Counted from the first letter of the stretch, positions 1-13,106 are shown. The stretch: 64,000 bases of DNA from Selaginella tamariscina (GCA_003024785.1 PUQB01000945.1:1-64000); one strand, 5' to 3'. Program-made: numbers and translations. The notes: generated by a model not told the origin, from the letters alone.

Positions 1-274
1 GACAAGGCTGGCCTGATCAAAACACGTTAGCTGAAACAAAAGTCTATTTTTGACTTCTTTCTTGATGTTTAATACTTTTTATTGGGTAAAAATAGGTTAA
101 ATTATCTGTTTTCATATGTTATATATAAGAAAATTTAATTTAGAAAATTGTGGGACTAAGGTATAGTATTTAATTTTTAAATTTTAGTGGGTTTTTAATT
201 TAAGTATGGGCCCCAGGACCGTGATTTTTATTTAATTTAAAGACGGTTTTAATTTATACAGGTTTAATTTAGAC

Positions 275-2560
275 ATGTTCTACTTTATAAAGCAATTCTG
301 CAATACAGGATATCATACAGGGAAAACATGTGCACTCTCTCATCTCACAATATACACACTCCACAACACATTCTTGCTCAATCTCCTCTTACAAATGTAT
401 GGAAAATGTGGCAGCATGCAAGACGCAAAACAAGTATTCGACATGATCTCCCATCCCAATCCTTTCTCCTATACTATCCTCATCGCTGCATATGGCCAGA
501 GCGGGCATCTACTGCTTGCTAAGCAGATCTTCGATTCTGTTCAAGAACATAACCGCTTATAATGCACTTCTGACTGGGTATACTCAACATGGGGATCTTC
601 ACCAAACTGAAGAAATCTTTACAGAAATCACCTGCGTGTAATGTAATCTCTTGGAATTCGTGTATGTCCAAAACGGGCATGTGCATAAAGCGATTACTCT
701 CTTCAATATCATGCCTGAGCGAGACATTTTCTCATGGACTAAAGTGTTTATATATGATTCTCTCTCAACCGAGCAAACTTGGCTTTCGAGAAGGTGCCTG
801 CCCACGACGTTGTTGTCGTGACTCTGATCATTTCAGCAAATGCACAGAAAGGACAAATGGAGAGATCCTATAGAATCTTTAACAATATGCCTATACATTG
901 TGTTGCCTCCTATAACGCACTCATATCGGGATAAACATCAAACGGGGAGATACGCGAAGCTATACGCATCTTCAATAAATGCCAGAGAGGGACACTATCT
1001 CGTGGAACACGCTCTTATCAGGATATGCTCAGAATGGAAATATTCAGGAGGTTATTCTCATGTACAACAAGATGCCTGCCTGGAATGCAGTCTCTTGATT
1101 TCCAATGCCGGAACTTTTCAAGGGGCTCTTGATGTTTTTGAGTATATGCCTGAGAAGGACATTGTCGCGTGGTGTATGTATACGCCCGAGAGGGACATAC
1201 TCATGAAATGAAGGTGGTGTTCAATCGAATATATCGAAGGAATGCAATCTCATGGAACACCTTACTCACTGGTTATATATATGATGAGAATATCGAGCGT
1301 CTCAGGAAGTATTCACATTTCAGGATGCAGTCTCGTACATTCTAACCATAGAGGCATTTCTGGATTGCTGGTTACTAGATGATGCAATAAATATGTTATC
1401 TAGCATGCCACGTAGTGAAAATGTGGGTTTTTATGGAATAAGAGAGCACCCGTATTGAAGATGCCAGGACCTTGTTTGAGAATATTCCTCAAAGAGATTT
1501 TATTTGCTGGAACAGCATGATTGTCGCAAATGCCTGTTTGGGGCATCTACAGGAGTCTGAGGATTTGTTTCAGAAAATGCCTTGTTTTTCTGTTTATTCA
1601 TACAATGCCATGATGGGTGTGTTTAGTCGTAATGGACTAGTTAAACAAGTGGATGAGATGTTTAATAAGATGGTGATTAAGGAAGTACTTATTGTTTCCT
1701 TCAATACATTCCTCAATGTTCTTTGGAAGGGTGATGAGGTGCAAGAGGTTCTTCAATATTATGTTAGAGAGGGATACAGTGCCGTGGGAATATACTTGTC
1801 ACTGCATGTTCAAAGGACTTTGATCATGTAAAGCTCATGTATGATAAAACTCCCATGTTTAATGTATGATATGTAATGTGATGATATCCTTACTTGCAAA
1901 AAGGGGACACCACAATGAATGTAAGGAAATCTTCAAAAGCATGCAGGAAAGAGATATTTACTCGTGGAACACGATAATATGCAAAAAAATGCCCATTGTG
2001 GGCATTTGCAGGACTCAAGATTTGTGTATGATAAAATGCCCGTGTGGAACTTGATCTCATACAACTCCCTGATGTCATCCTGCTTCATCAATGGGGCTTC
2101 ATGAAGGGAAGCGTGTGTTTGATGGTCTACACGAGAAAGACCTAGTATCATGGAACACGTTAATCACAGGTTATTCTGCTAATGGAGTCTTAACTGCTTT
2201 GCATACAATGCAGCTGGAAGGTGTTAACCTGATACCGGGTTTTGACGGGGTTAAGCCATTTAGGCTACGTGGATGAATGCTACAGGTTCTTCACCTCCGT
2301 ACTACCGATTACCATCTCGAATGTACGGATGAGCACCACTCTTGTGTAGTGGACCTCTTGACTGGCTGAGGGCTCGTGAAGGTCATAAAACAGACTTAAA
2401 CATGAGATTTTAAGGAGTTTAATGAATGGCATGGCGGCAGCGTGGGGTAGCGTGCTGAGTGTCTGTAGAATACATGATGATGTTGAATGCGGGGAGAGGG
2501 CAGCAGCCCGTGCTATCGACTTGAACCGGGGAAGGTCTCGTCTTATTCTTTTATGTCCAA
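275..2560 (+). pseudogene. Decayed PPR (PLS-class) gene with E-domain remnant
   Basis: PPR proteins bind organellar RNA and act in chloroplast or mitochondrial RNA editing, splicing or stability. Translated pieces in all three frames show successive PPR units: LLQMYGKCGSMQDAKQVFD near 380-440, FENIPQRDFICWNSMIVAN near 1475-1540, and WNTLITGYSANGVLTAL near 2150-2200. A typical late block DYHLECTDEHHSCVVDLL can be read near 2310-2360. The E-type segment AAAWGSVLSVCRIHDDVECG lies near 2430-2490. The order and spacing fit one intronless PLS-type PPR gene of about 2.3 kb. The frame changes many times and several units are shortened, so it cannot make one protein. The 5' part is duplicated at 34170-34447. 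No DYW domain is visible after the E segment. Confidence 0.82.
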
Positions 2561-2599
2561 CATGTATTCTTTTTAAGAGAGGACCCATACACATCTACA

Positions 2600-4340
2600 T
2601 ATATCCTGAAACAAAACAGTATATGTGTCTTGTATGCATGTATCTCTCTCTCTCTCTCTCACAGACAGACACAATCTGTTGTATACAATATACCAAATTG
2701 TTATGTGACCATACTCCAGATATCCCAAAATCGAAAGAATAATAAATGAATAATCCATCAAATAAGCAAGAAACATTCTATATATTATATTGTTAGTTTC
2801 TATTGTTTTATCTCTAGAGAAAATTGAGAATGTTTGAGATAAAAGACCAGGTCTGAACTTAATTTATCAGAATTTGTCATTACATAATATATATTTTGAA
2901 ATTTCTTCTTTAAAGTTAACAGTTTATACAAAGAATATAAATATAATTATTAAGCAGTTTCGACAATAATATAGCATTTATCATATATCTTTTCTTCTTT
3001 TTCATTTTTAGATTGAAGATTTTTAAAATAGAAAACATAGAACTTTAAACTTAGTTTAGTAGAGTTTTTAAAGCTCGGATTCATTATATCATTAGAATAC
3101 GACGATGATAATAAATTTCAACGTACATTGAAATTTTATTGCATTTTAATTTAATATCCTTGTCTATAATGTAACAATTCTATTATTATTTTAAAGAAAT
3201 CTGAAATGTTTAAAAAACAATTCATCATAATGTTTAAACTTAATTCGCTGCAATTTATTAAAATTTATATCGATTATTTAACAACATGAGTTTATTAAAA
3301 AGGAACAACATTCATAAACATAGACTGCTACTGTATATCCATGCGTGTACCCTGAACACACGCATACGCTTGCACGTGCGTGTGTTTGAGAGAGAGTATG
3401 TACATAATGCATTATATATATATACACTTGCATGCGTAAAGACATATATTCTAACACATAAATACACATATTTTATGTATGTAATTCATACATATTTCGA
3501 TTATATTCTTTTATTCTTTTTAAGAAGTTGAAAATGTTAAAAACATAGCATGCGGCACTTACTTCGTTATATATTTTATTAAAAAATAAATTGTCATTAA
3601 AATATCATTTCTTTCACAATATATGTATTATTATATCAAGCTAGTAAACATGTTTTTCAAAATTGAATGTGCACCTGAAACTATTTTCAAAATAGCAAAG
3701 TTAATTAATGAAATTTTCATATTGAAGAGAGAGAGAGATTAATGAACTAAATTTGATTTAGACTTTTTGACATAATTAATTAATAAGAAACGAAAAGAAA
3801 ATATATGAAAAGAAGAAATATAATATATTGTATAATAAGAAAGTTTATTTACATGTAATAAATTTTGGTTCTCACTTTGTACTCAAGTAATAAACCAAAT
3901 GGTTACGGACGTAAATATTGTTTTAAATTTACATATATACCCCAGACTTCAATTGACATTTAATTATAATAATTAAAATATGACTATTTAACTCACCAAG
4001 TCAAAGATAATAATTGAATTAAGGGTCTATTAAATAGTTAAATCCACCGATAGTGGACTAGTTAGTAGTATCAAAAATAGTAAACGCCATAATTTTTTAA
4101 ATAATTATGTTATATTGTGATGTATATATCATAATTGGTTGTGTTTTGGACTTAAATTCCAGAACTATAAATTGATTGTGTGTGTGTGGGAGGGAGAGAG
4201 CTAGTGTGTGTATGCATAAGAGTTTATTACATACTACTGGAGTGTAATATATTGATTTTTAAATGATATATACACATAATTTGTGTGTGTGTCACATCGT
4301 ACATATTAATATACATTATAATGTTTTTTATCTAAGCATA
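2600..4340. other. AT-rich spacer without a recognisable gene
   Basis: No open frame here has coding character. It holds a short (CT)n tract near 2643-2660 and AC/TG-rich stretches near 3340-3450 and 4185-4300. A stretch near 3960-4060 with the words 'gataataattgaattaaggg' resembles the minisatellite at 35285-35960. Confidence 0.7.
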
Positions 4341-4438
4341 TACTCTCTCTCTCTTAGTTTTTATATTAATTCATATAAGTTTTAAACTATCATTTCATAA
4401 AATTATTTAAAGAGATAAAACATATGTATCAAGATTAT

Positions 4439-4443
4439 AAACT

Positions 4444-4491
<48 letters not shown>

Positions 4492-4497
4492 GAGTTT
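4439..4497. repeat. Expanded (AT)n inside a palindrome
   Basis: The arms aaactcat and atgagttt enclose a long AT dinucleotide run. The duplicate site at 21501-21522 has the same arms around only a short AT core, so the run expanded at the centre of the palindrome after duplication, or contracted in the other copy. Confidence 0.85.
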
Positions 4498-4652
4498 AAG
4501 ACTTTTACAAACTCAAATATATGTGAGTTTGCACTATGTATAAGTTTAAAAATTATTTTTTATAATGCAACCAGCTTTTTAAGTTTGTATTTTAATTTGT
4601 ATTTAATTGTGTGTGTGTGTGTAGTTTGGATCTGCATTATTACCCTCGAATA

Positions 4653-5380
4653 ATGGCAAAGACTGTATGTGTGACTGGTTCATTGCCTCATGGATTGTTC
4701 TTAAGCTTCTCGAGAGGGGCTACAGAGTTCATGGCACTGTTCAAAACCCAGGTATGTCAAATCTACACACACACACACAACTTGTGATTGTACGGCAGAT
4801 GACAATAAGAAGTACGGACGGTTGAAGCAGCTTGAGGGAGCTAAGGAGAGACTAATCCTTTTCAAAGCTGATCTTCTTGACTACGACTCTTTGCTCCCTG
4901 CTATACATTGGTTGTGATGCCGTCCTTCATACTGCTTGCCCTGTAGATTTAAGTTAAATACACACATATTATATACACGTGCTATACACATAGACATATA
5001 TATATCACACACATACAAGAAGTGATGGAACCTGCACTGAAGGGCATAGACAATGTCCTAAGAGCTTGTCCCCAGGAGAAGGCTAAACATGTGGTAATGA
5101 CCTCCTTGACCAACCGGAAGATGCTGTTGTAAATAAGAGCTATTGGAGTGATTCTGATTACCGTAGGGAAACTCAGGTGTGCGTGCGTGTGTGTGTGTAA
5201 ACAAATACAATATGTATATATGTTAGCCAACAGAGGCGGAAAAGCTAGCTTGGAAGCTAAGTAAGGAGTATAAGCTAGATCTTGTTGTGTTATATCCTCC
5301 AGTGGTTTTTGGACCACTTCTTCAGCCAACAATCAACTAGCAACTTATATCTCAAGCAATTTATCAATGGTAATCTCTCT

Positions 5381-5412
<32 letters not shown>

Positions 5413-5705
5413 GCACGCGCGAGTAATATTATGTTATAGGTTCGAAGGATAAGCTATCCCACTTGTTGCCATCCAATTGTGGATGTGAGGGACATTCTGG
5501 CATTTGAGGACGAGTCTGCTAATGGATGACATGAATATTACATTCAAAGTGATGTTAGATATTCTCAAGAAATGGTTGCACCAGTTGCCGCATGCCCACG
5601 ATTAAGTGTACTGACATACACACACTTAACTTTAACCATTATTTTAAGCTAGCTTTAACTCTTAAATCTTTGTATTTTTTAAAGACCATTAGCTATTGTC
5701 CAAGG
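4653..5705 (+). pseudogene. Cinnamoyl-CoA/dihydroflavonol reductase-like pseudogene, copy A
   Basis: This belongs to the extended short-chain dehydrogenase family (CCR/DFR type), which uses NADPH to reduce phenylpropanoid or flavonoid substrates. Exon 1 (about 4653-4751) starts MAKTVCVTG and then continues, one frame over, as FIASWIVLKLLERGY. The glycine-rich nucleotide loop is therefore damaged by a small deletion. Exon 2 (4799-4952) gives ERLILFKADLLDYDSLLPAI, then shifts frame before CDAVLHTACPVD. Exon 3 (about 5020-5176) carries EPALKGIDNVLRAC; its acceptor reads CAA where copy D has CAG. Exon 4 ends near 5369 with PPVVFGPL. Exon 5 (5440-5607) contains IVDVRD-type sequence with further damage. 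Most of the terminal exon is deleted. Introns are short and (AC)n-rich. Family assignment is firm; the exact enzyme is not. Confidence 0.85.
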
Positions 5706-6600
5706 ATGTGTAAATTTCTGTTTCGAATGTATATTTGCTTTATTAACAGGGTTAATGCATTTCATCTATATATATGACTTGGTATATATAAACTTTATTT
5801 CTTACAAGTTGAAGAACTCGTTTTATGTTTTCATTTGCAATATTGAAAGTTTGGGGCGTTTTAGGGCAGATTTACCAGGTAAAGGTTATAAAAGGTTATA
5901 AAAAAATTTGGAGCAATAAGAAATAATAATTTGTTGTAATCATAGTTTTATTCACTATTACATCGTTACCACACAATTTTAATCTTTACAACACAATTGG
6001 ACTTTTTAGCTGCAGTAGATTTTGAATTTTTATAGCAAAGCCCCTCTTTGGTAGTCACTTGTAAACAAAGTTGGCAGTTGCAGATCTTGATAGGGAGCGC
6101 ATGTTGTCGACAAAGTTTATGTGTATATATGTGTGTGTGTGGGGTGTATGTTCAAGTATATCATTCTAGATCTATATAACGCAAGTAAGTGAAATGAGTC
6201 TAGTTTAAATAATTTTGAAAACACTAATAGGATAAAAACCATTATGATTAAAACACATGATATAGAAGAGAATCCATGAAATGGAATTTAGTTATTTAAT
6301 GTATTCATAAATGACCAAATTCATAAAATAAAATTTTGTATTTTTTAATAGTTTGAAAACACAATAAAAAGGAAAATGTTCTTACATCAAAAACCCAAGA
6401 CTAGATTAAAAAAAAAAAAAGATTTACAAATTAGAAAAAAAAAAAAAAAACAATTACTCAATTTTGTTCATATTGGAATTTTTAACTATTCAAAATACAA
6501 AATTTTATTATTTTCTTTATGAAGGAAACATAAATCTCAACCGTCCAATTACTAAACATCATAAGTATATTCTCATGTCAAGCATATTGTTAAATATATT
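5706..6600. repeat. Shared downstream tail of the reductase modules
   Basis: This noncoding tail recurs after each reductase copy (about 10881-11730, 18250-19010 and 22754-23580), and a partial extra copy occupies 13107-13460. It contains A-rich tracts near 6409 and 6436 and no coding signal. Confidence 0.8.
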
Positions 6601-7600
6601 CTTAGATTGCAGGCATGAATTAATCTTCTAACGTGGCATTGTCAAAAATGGGCTAATTCCACAGAAGACCTCGTCTCAATGCCACAAAGAGATGTAGAGA
6701 GGATGCAGAATTAGCCGATTTAATTGTCACCATGGAGGGCTATGTCTTCATGTAATTTGCAAGAAATGGCAGCTGTTACTGGTTGATTCGAGAGATAATT
6801 TCATCATCCGCATGTATATCTCAGCTCTGAAGAACGAAATTCAAACAAAGCACATACATTGCTTGCAACTTACATGAACACAAAGCAATGACTGTGATTT
6901 CTCACATGATACAATGGGGTATTCTACCCATTATTGAAACAGCAACATGGATGCATGCACTTTCGAGCAATGCATTTGTGTTTATGCAAATTGCAATTCA
7001 ATTGCTCGACTGTTAAAACAACGCTGAATCCACACCGCCCAAAACACATAGCAACCGTTCAATAGAATTCTAGAATATTCTATCAGTATGAACCCTACTT
7101 TTCCCCTTGAGGCGCTCGTCTTGTGGAGCGGATTAGGAATGCTCCGTCGATCGGGTATGATTAAAATGTTAATTTATTGCAAAATTGACTGAATCGGTAG
7201 ATTATCTATAGAATTCTGTGTAGTATTTAAGAATGTACATAAGCAATGTGAGTTTTGAATGCCTCTGAATTTTTCTGGTTCTTACATGGTTACTGCAAGA
7301 TTATGGTCTGCCCTGATAGTTCGTTATTACAAAACATACATGATTAAATTACTAATTATGCTTGGAACTCTATTCGATTTTTATTTTGCATTTTCAATGT
7401 ACAAACTCGAAGTGCCTTTTACACCCTTAGGTTATAATATCATCTAGAAACTTATAATATATTCATTATGTGTTTATACACACAAGTATATAATAAATAT
7501 ATCGCTTCTGAATGTACAATTGAACATCATTTTATTTATGTTTTCATTTATGCATACATGTAGAAACTATGTATAAAAATGTGTGCTTATTTATACATAA
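6600..7600. repeat. Duplicated noncoding segment upstream of the unknown unit
   Basis: The segment is nearly identical to 13455-14630 and 23585-24620, and part of it is inverted at 25595-25985. I see no continuous coding signal. The copy at 13455-14630 is longer because of the MITE insertion at 14443. Confidence 0.75.
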
Positions 7601-7619
7601 TTAAATAATCATACTTTCA

Positions 7620-8518
7620 GACAAGATGTCGTTTGGTTGGGTACTTGTGCTGGAGCGGGAGGGTCAAATTTACCTTCTTACACCCGGTCAACGGTCCTTT
7701 CCATCTAATGAAGGACATGCTAATCAATTGAACCATTCAATCGATAACTTACAAATGTGTTCGATTGTGGTCAATCACACTCTGATGTTTGGTGGACTTA
7801 ATGCTCTGCAGCTGCATGTGCTAGATTGCGTGCAACAAGTGATCCGTGGTCTTGCATTTCTCTTAAAGTTTCAGTTGGAACGCTGCATGAAGTTGATTTT
7901 CGACACTTCAAGTGATTCACCACCTCCACACCTCAGCAGGAGGTATCATACACACACACAATAAATAATTTCCCATTTGACAGCGACAAACTATTCTTAT
8001 AACGGCTGAAACTCATGATGCCGTCTATCATACAACCGTATCGATGAGGGTCGACTACATAAGATAGCTAACCAGACAGCACAGAAAAATTATTGTTTCC
8101 ATACAAGATGTGCATTTCTTATATGTGCTACTTGAAGAGAAAGTGGCAAACATGCTATTTTATTTGGGTCTCGACACGATTAGATTCATTCAAATTAACT
8201 ATTTCACATGTACTCTCACTCTCACTCTTACTATTTTTTTTTCATATTCTCTCTCTCTCTCTTTCTCTCCCATCCCTTTTTCTCTCACACACTCTCTCTC
8301 TCTCTCACTCACTCACACACACACACACTCACACTTTTGTGTACATTGATATTAGGAACGGGTTGATCCGGTTGCTTGAATAACATAGGACGTGATAAGT
8401 CGATATTCAATGGAATGCTGTTGGAAATCCCTGAAGAAGGAAGGCTTGATAACATTTTAAACAGGGCACTCTTCAATCTCACAATGCCGTTTCTCAACTT
8501 TAAGTTCTGCTCGAGAGG
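7620..8518 (+). other. Coding-looking unit of unknown family, copy 1
   Basis: I do not recognise this. Three copies keep similar protein-like blocks separated by intron-like CT/AC tracts. The blocks include an N-terminal piece like VLEWEGQIYLLTP (clearest in the copy at 14650), HTLMFGGLNALQLHVLDCV near 7780-7830, VHFLYVLLEEKVANMLFYLG near 8105-8165, and a last block EEGRLDNILNRALFNLTM near 8432-8490. The last block is followed by a good donor (gag/gtaata). Frames shift between blocks, so this is probably the relic of a multi-exon gene carried passively by the segmental duplication. No catalytic motif or membrane segment is clear. Confidence 0.4.
8225..8336. repeat. CT/CA compound microsatellite
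   Basis: (CT)n followed by (CA)n inside the unknown unit, repeated in copy 2 at about 15250-15340. It yields serine/leucine-rich frames that are not genes. Confidence 0.9.
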
Positions 8519-9519
8519 TAATATATTATATTCTTAAAATTATATTTGTACTACATGCATATGTACCTTGCAGACAAATCTTGCACTTTGTTATTTAAAT
8601 TTAACTCTCTCTCTACCTCCGGCACACACAACACAAAGCATTCAGATATATTACTTTAATAAGGACGTGACTGTGGTTGACTCGCAGAGTCACACAAACA
8701 AAGAGAAAATACATTATTACGTACTGAGACAAAACTATGTAAGATGTAGTTACGTAGCTTGAATAATTAAGAATGCATTTTCTTTGTAAGTCATAACCCT
8801 CTATTATGTTACATAATGTTCTTTTAATGTTTTTAAACATCACTTGTCGGTTTATATCTCAACTACGAGCTGCACATATTTTCCGTGTTGTATACATTGC
8901 GCATATACAAAACATAATATTTTTATGCTAGACAGAATATGGTTTGGCTCTTTATATTTGAACTGATTGAGTTTTAAAGTTTCTTAAGGATATTTATGTA
9001 AATGTGAAATTATTGATGGTGTTAAGTAAATATGCATGAGAAATTTCATAGGTACATAAATAATTGTCCTAATTTTGATACTTATAAAATTAAAACATTA
9101 AATGTGTTAAATTTCAATAAATAATAATTTTAAATTTAATTATATAAACCACATAAACATAAACAAATTTTCTATAAGCAATAAAATCCTTCATTATTAT
9201 TAATATGTATATTAAGCATTTCAACAAAGATACACACATTGTACTTACATGAGAAATTTAACGTGTGTGTATATATATATAATGTACTTTAAATTTCATA
9301 ACATTGTTATGTTTTTGTGTATGTATTTGTTTGCACTGGAAAACTTAAGGTTTTTAACCAATTGCATTCAGCAATTTAAATATCAAGTAATTAGAAAACT
9401 TAAACGATTTAAATATAAATAACTCAATATTTTCAAAATTATAAATTATTTAAGTTCAGGAAAACTCATTTTAAAATATGAACAAAAGACTATTATAATT
9501 ATTTATTTATTCAAATTTT

Positions 9520-9800
9520 ATATGTATGTGGTGAGAATGGTTTACCTCTCTTAAACTTGGGACAGCCTGGCCTGGCCAGAGCCCATCAACCGTCCGATTC
9601 AAAGGCCTGTTGGGACCATCTGACGGTAGAATATGAAAATCACCCTGTTTTTACCACTCTCGTTTACGTTGATAAAATAATTATATAAAAAATAAAATTA
9701 TAATATTAACAAGCAGATTACACAATACCTTTAATATAATATATAACATATATATAAAATGGGGGGGGCGTACAATCCATAAGTGTGTCCGTACCCAGTC
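9520..9800. repeat. Higher-GC patch duplicated at 16640-16930
   Basis: The patch holds 'cctggcctggccagagccc' and an accgtc...gacggt inverted pair. It is nearly identical to 16640-16930 and stands out from the AT-rich surroundings. Accgtc/gacggt ends resemble edges of small plant transposons, but I found no convincing target duplication. Confidence 0.6.
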
Positions 9801-9859
9801 CATGAATAGTTGTATACATGATATACGCTCACCACGCGCACTATTAACGTTAACAATTA

Positions 9860-9965
9860 TCTTTAACCCTTAAATCTTTGTATTTTTAAAGACGTCCAAG
9901 GAAGATTTGTAATGACAAGGTTCTAACCTTGATTAGGGAGATTATTCCACTTGAGCGAACATTGA
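9860..9965 (+). pseudogene. Stray terminal exon of the reductase-like gene
   Basis: The sequence around 'gtccaaggaagatttgtaatgac' matches the last exon of the reductase copies (compare RPRKIYNDKALTLIRE in copy B), with the same upstream intron end. No other exon lies directly before it. The same arrangement occurs at 17200-17310. Confidence 0.65.
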
Positions 9966-10226
9966 TTACACAGACATGATAAAAGCTTATTGTTCAGCTA
10001 AATTTTCATGTTTTTTTTTTTAACAAAACGAAACGTTTCAACTCAAGACTCAGATTATTGTAAGAGTTTTTACATTTCAATTCTTGACATTCCATTTTGA
10101 AGTAGCATTTAATATAAGTTTATAATTCCTTAGGTGTAAGTTATTTAACCCATATTAACCTTTATATTGTAAGATATATGTGTATATGTAGGATGTGTGG
10201 TTTATCTACTGATGATATGTTTATAG

Positions 10227-10330
10227 GGAGATGGATATCATTGACATGATGATTGAAAGACTTCCAGTACCTATAATCCAAATGCGTGTTAGGACGCTAA
10301 ACCTAGAACAAAGGGTTACTACAGTAAATG
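10227..10330 (+). other. Exon-like segment of unknown origin, copy 1
   Basis: After a good acceptor (ttatag) the frame reads DIIDMMIERLPVPIIQMRV. A duplicate lies at 17588-17690. It precedes the truncated reductase copies B and C but matches no part of the reductase family I know, so it may be a foreign exon brought in by the rearrangement. Confidence 0.35.
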
Positions 10331-10363
10331 TGCGTGTGCGTGTGTAAACAAATACATTATGTG

Positions 10364-10880
10364 TATATGTTAGCCAAAACAGAGGCGGAGAAGCTAGCTT
10401 GGAAGCTAAGTAAGGAGTATAAGCTAGATCTTGTTGTGCTGTGTCCTCCAGTGGTATTTGGACCACTTCTTCTCAACCCTAGCAATTTATATCTCAAGCA
10501 ATTTATCGATGGTAATCTCTCTCTTTCAAACACACACCTGCAGTATTATGTTATAGGTTCAAAGGGTAACTATCCCACTTGTTGCCGTCCATTGTGGATG
10601 TGAGGGATGTTGCTAAAGCCCACATTCTGGCATTTGAGGACGAGTCTGCTAATGGACTATATGAATATTACACTCCAAGTGACTAGATATTCTCAAGAAA
10701 TAGTTGCACCAGTTGCCGCATGCCCACGATTAAGTGTACTGTCACACACACACACACTTAACTTTAACCATTATTTTAAGCTAGCTTTAACCCTTAAATC
10801 TTTGTATTTTTTAAAGACCATATAGCTATCGTCCAAGGAAGATTTATAATGACAAGGCTCTAACCTTGATTAGGGAGTAG
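10364..10880 (+). pseudogene. Reductase-like pseudogene, copy B (3' half only)
   Basis: This copy lacks exons 1-3. Exon 4 (about 10364-10511) begins with a YMLAK sequence matching the catalytic YxxxK, then continues [18 protein letters not shown] and [20 protein letters not shown]. Exon 5 (10557-10735) contains VDVRDVAKAHILAFED, reached only after a one-base frame slip, and has a further two-base loss near 10682. The terminal exon (about 10817-10880) gives RPRKIYNDKALTLIRE and a stop. Donor and acceptor sites are otherwise good. Without the nucleotide-binding exons it cannot make an active enzyme. Confidence 0.85.
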
Positions 10881-11730
10881 AGGTAAAGTGTGTGTAAATT
10901 TACAAGTTGAAGGACACGTTTATGAATAATACGTGCATATGTTTCCATTTGAAATATTGAAAGTTTGGGCGTTTTAGGGCAGAATAACCAAGTTTTAAAA
11001 TTTTTAAAATTTGGAGCAATAAGAAATAAATAATTTGTTTGTAATCATAATTTTATTCACTATTACATCGTTACCACACAATTTTAATCTTTACAACACA
11101 ATTAGACTTTTTAGCTGCAGTAGATTTTACATTTTTATAACAAAGCCCTCTTTGGACTTGTAAACAAAGTTAGCAGTTGCAGATCTTGACAGGGGGCACA
11201 TGTTGTCCACAAAGTTTTATGTGTATATATGTGTGTGGGGTGTTCGAGTATACACACCTAGATTTATATAAGGCAAGTAAGTGAATGAGTCTAGTTTAAA
11301 TAATTTGAAAACACTAATAGGATAAAACCATTATGATTAAAACACATAGAATCCATGAAATAATTTAATTATTTATTGTTATTCATAAATGACCAAATTC
11401 ATAAATAAAATTTTGTATTTTTTAATAGTTTGAAAACACAATAAAAAGAAAATGTTCTTACATTTAAATATACATAAATATAAAACCCAAGACTAGAAAA
11501 AAGAAAAAAAGATTTACAAATTAGAAAAAACGAATGTGGTGCAAATCTCAGTGCATGAAATGCCACCTGTAAAAGAACATTTTACATAATTGTGACTAGA
11601 TTTATTAAATATTATATTTTATGATGAGATAATTATAATGCCACACTTTTTGAATATGAGAATATTATATATTTTCCCTCAAATATTATGTTTCAAACTA
11701 TTCAAAATACAAAATTTTATTATTTCTTTA

Positions 11731-13030
11731 GGTCCTGCCCATGAGACTTAAACAAGTTTATGCTTTTAACCCCACCAAATAAATGTGTGTTGCTCACATA
11801 CCTTGTACTAAAGTTAATGCATCATCCTAAACCTTAAGGAATCACCTTTATTTGAGTTCAACCTTTATAAGACAACGAAGGGTAATCGACCCATAACTAA
11901 CTAGTCATTGGTTAATTTAGTGACAACACAAGTGTGCATCATAAGCAAGCATGAGTGTTTTGCTAAGCAAACCCTCAAGTTAAGTTTGGACAACCTTTAA
12001 GTGATAGGGCCTAGCTATCGAGCTTAGGTTGTTAATAGGCATGTTCACACACCTTCGAGATGAACACCCATAGCTAAGTGTGCAAGCTAGCACATCTGGT
12101 TCTAACCTCCCTTGAGTAAAGGATTAAGGGTTAGCACCTTGAAGCAAGCACAAAGATGTTTACTTATCAAGATCTCCCTCGACATTAACCCCAAAGGGCG
12201 TGCCTTGGGCGTTGTACTGTATGCATCCATTTTAGCATTATATGTTTATGTGACAGCATTCCCAAGACTTAGGCTATCGACATAGCCCCTAGAGATGAGA
12301 GTTGCATATGATACCACAAATGTGGTTCACAAATGCCAACCCTAGAATCCCCCTCTATGAACCCTGGAGAACCCGTCTGCCAAGATCTTACACAATTGGA
12401 CAAGGGACAATGTTCACATTGTGAGTTAGGATGTGTGCCCTACTTAGTTGTGAGTGTTGTTCTTAACTTGACATGCATGAGGAGGTTGGAAACAAGCCTC
12501 AACTTCTAACCAAGTTAAATGTGTATTCCAACAAGACCTTTTAAATGTGTGAATGGGTTACCAGATGAAGGGAGTTATTGGCTAACTCCTTAAATGCAAC
12601 ATACATATGCATTACTCTACCTTATTTCTATGATGGAACCACCCCCTTTAAAATGTTGGCTTAGAATGTGGGTTGACACTAAATTCTAGTCCCAATACAA
12701 AAGGACTCGGTGAGTTTAACCAAACAACCACCAACCCCTAAACCCTACCCCAAGGGTTTAGAACATGGGGTTAGGAAAACCCTAGGGTTAGGTCAACATT
12801 AGGAGTGTTTTTAGGTATACTTAACACACCAAACTCATCAGAATTAACCAAGAATCCAATGCCAAGACTTAAGGAGAGTTTTAAGCAAAGCTTTTTAAAA
12901 GATAAGTTTTACCTTTGCTTAGAGTTTTTCGGGATGTTTAACAACAACCAACAAATATACTTCTAAATATTTAAGTGTATTAAGCAGGATTGTTTCTCAT
13001 TATATCTAGGGCTTATCAATAGACCGATAG
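11731..13030. repeat. 1.3-kb block R, copy 1
   Basis: The block runs from 'ggtcctgcccatgag' to 'atctagggct' and is highly similar to 19012-20294. It interrupts the module tail directly after 'ttatttcttta', and the tail then starts again at 13107. Internally it holds aaccctagggtt-type palindromes. I find no long open frame, terminal inverted repeat or clear target duplication, so it could be a decayed element of unknown class. Confidence 0.7.
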
Positions 13031-13106
13031 GTATCCTATTAATGTTTTCAAATTATTTAAACTAGACTCATTCACTTACTTATTTTGAAAGTTGATTTTT
13101 GTTATC
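13031..13106. repeat. Inverted scrap at the right edge of block R
   Basis: Positions 13032-13080 are the reverse complement of 11276-11324. Positions 13081-13106 are the reverse complement of the sequence right of the other R copy (20295-20318). This is a two-part inverted junction. Confidence 0.8.

Noticed and set aside
8093-8383. Serine/leucine-rich open frames
   Set aside because: Translation of (CT)n/(CA)n tracts; the same in copy 2.
9570-9640. Complete small transposon with accgtc/gacggt ends
   Set aside because: The inverted words are only six bases long, and no target duplication is visible in either copy.
12715-12800. Telomere-like aaaccctaccc/ccctagggtta words in block R
   Set aside because: Only isolated, non-tandem words; not an interstitial telomere array. 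The second copy of R shows the same isolated words.
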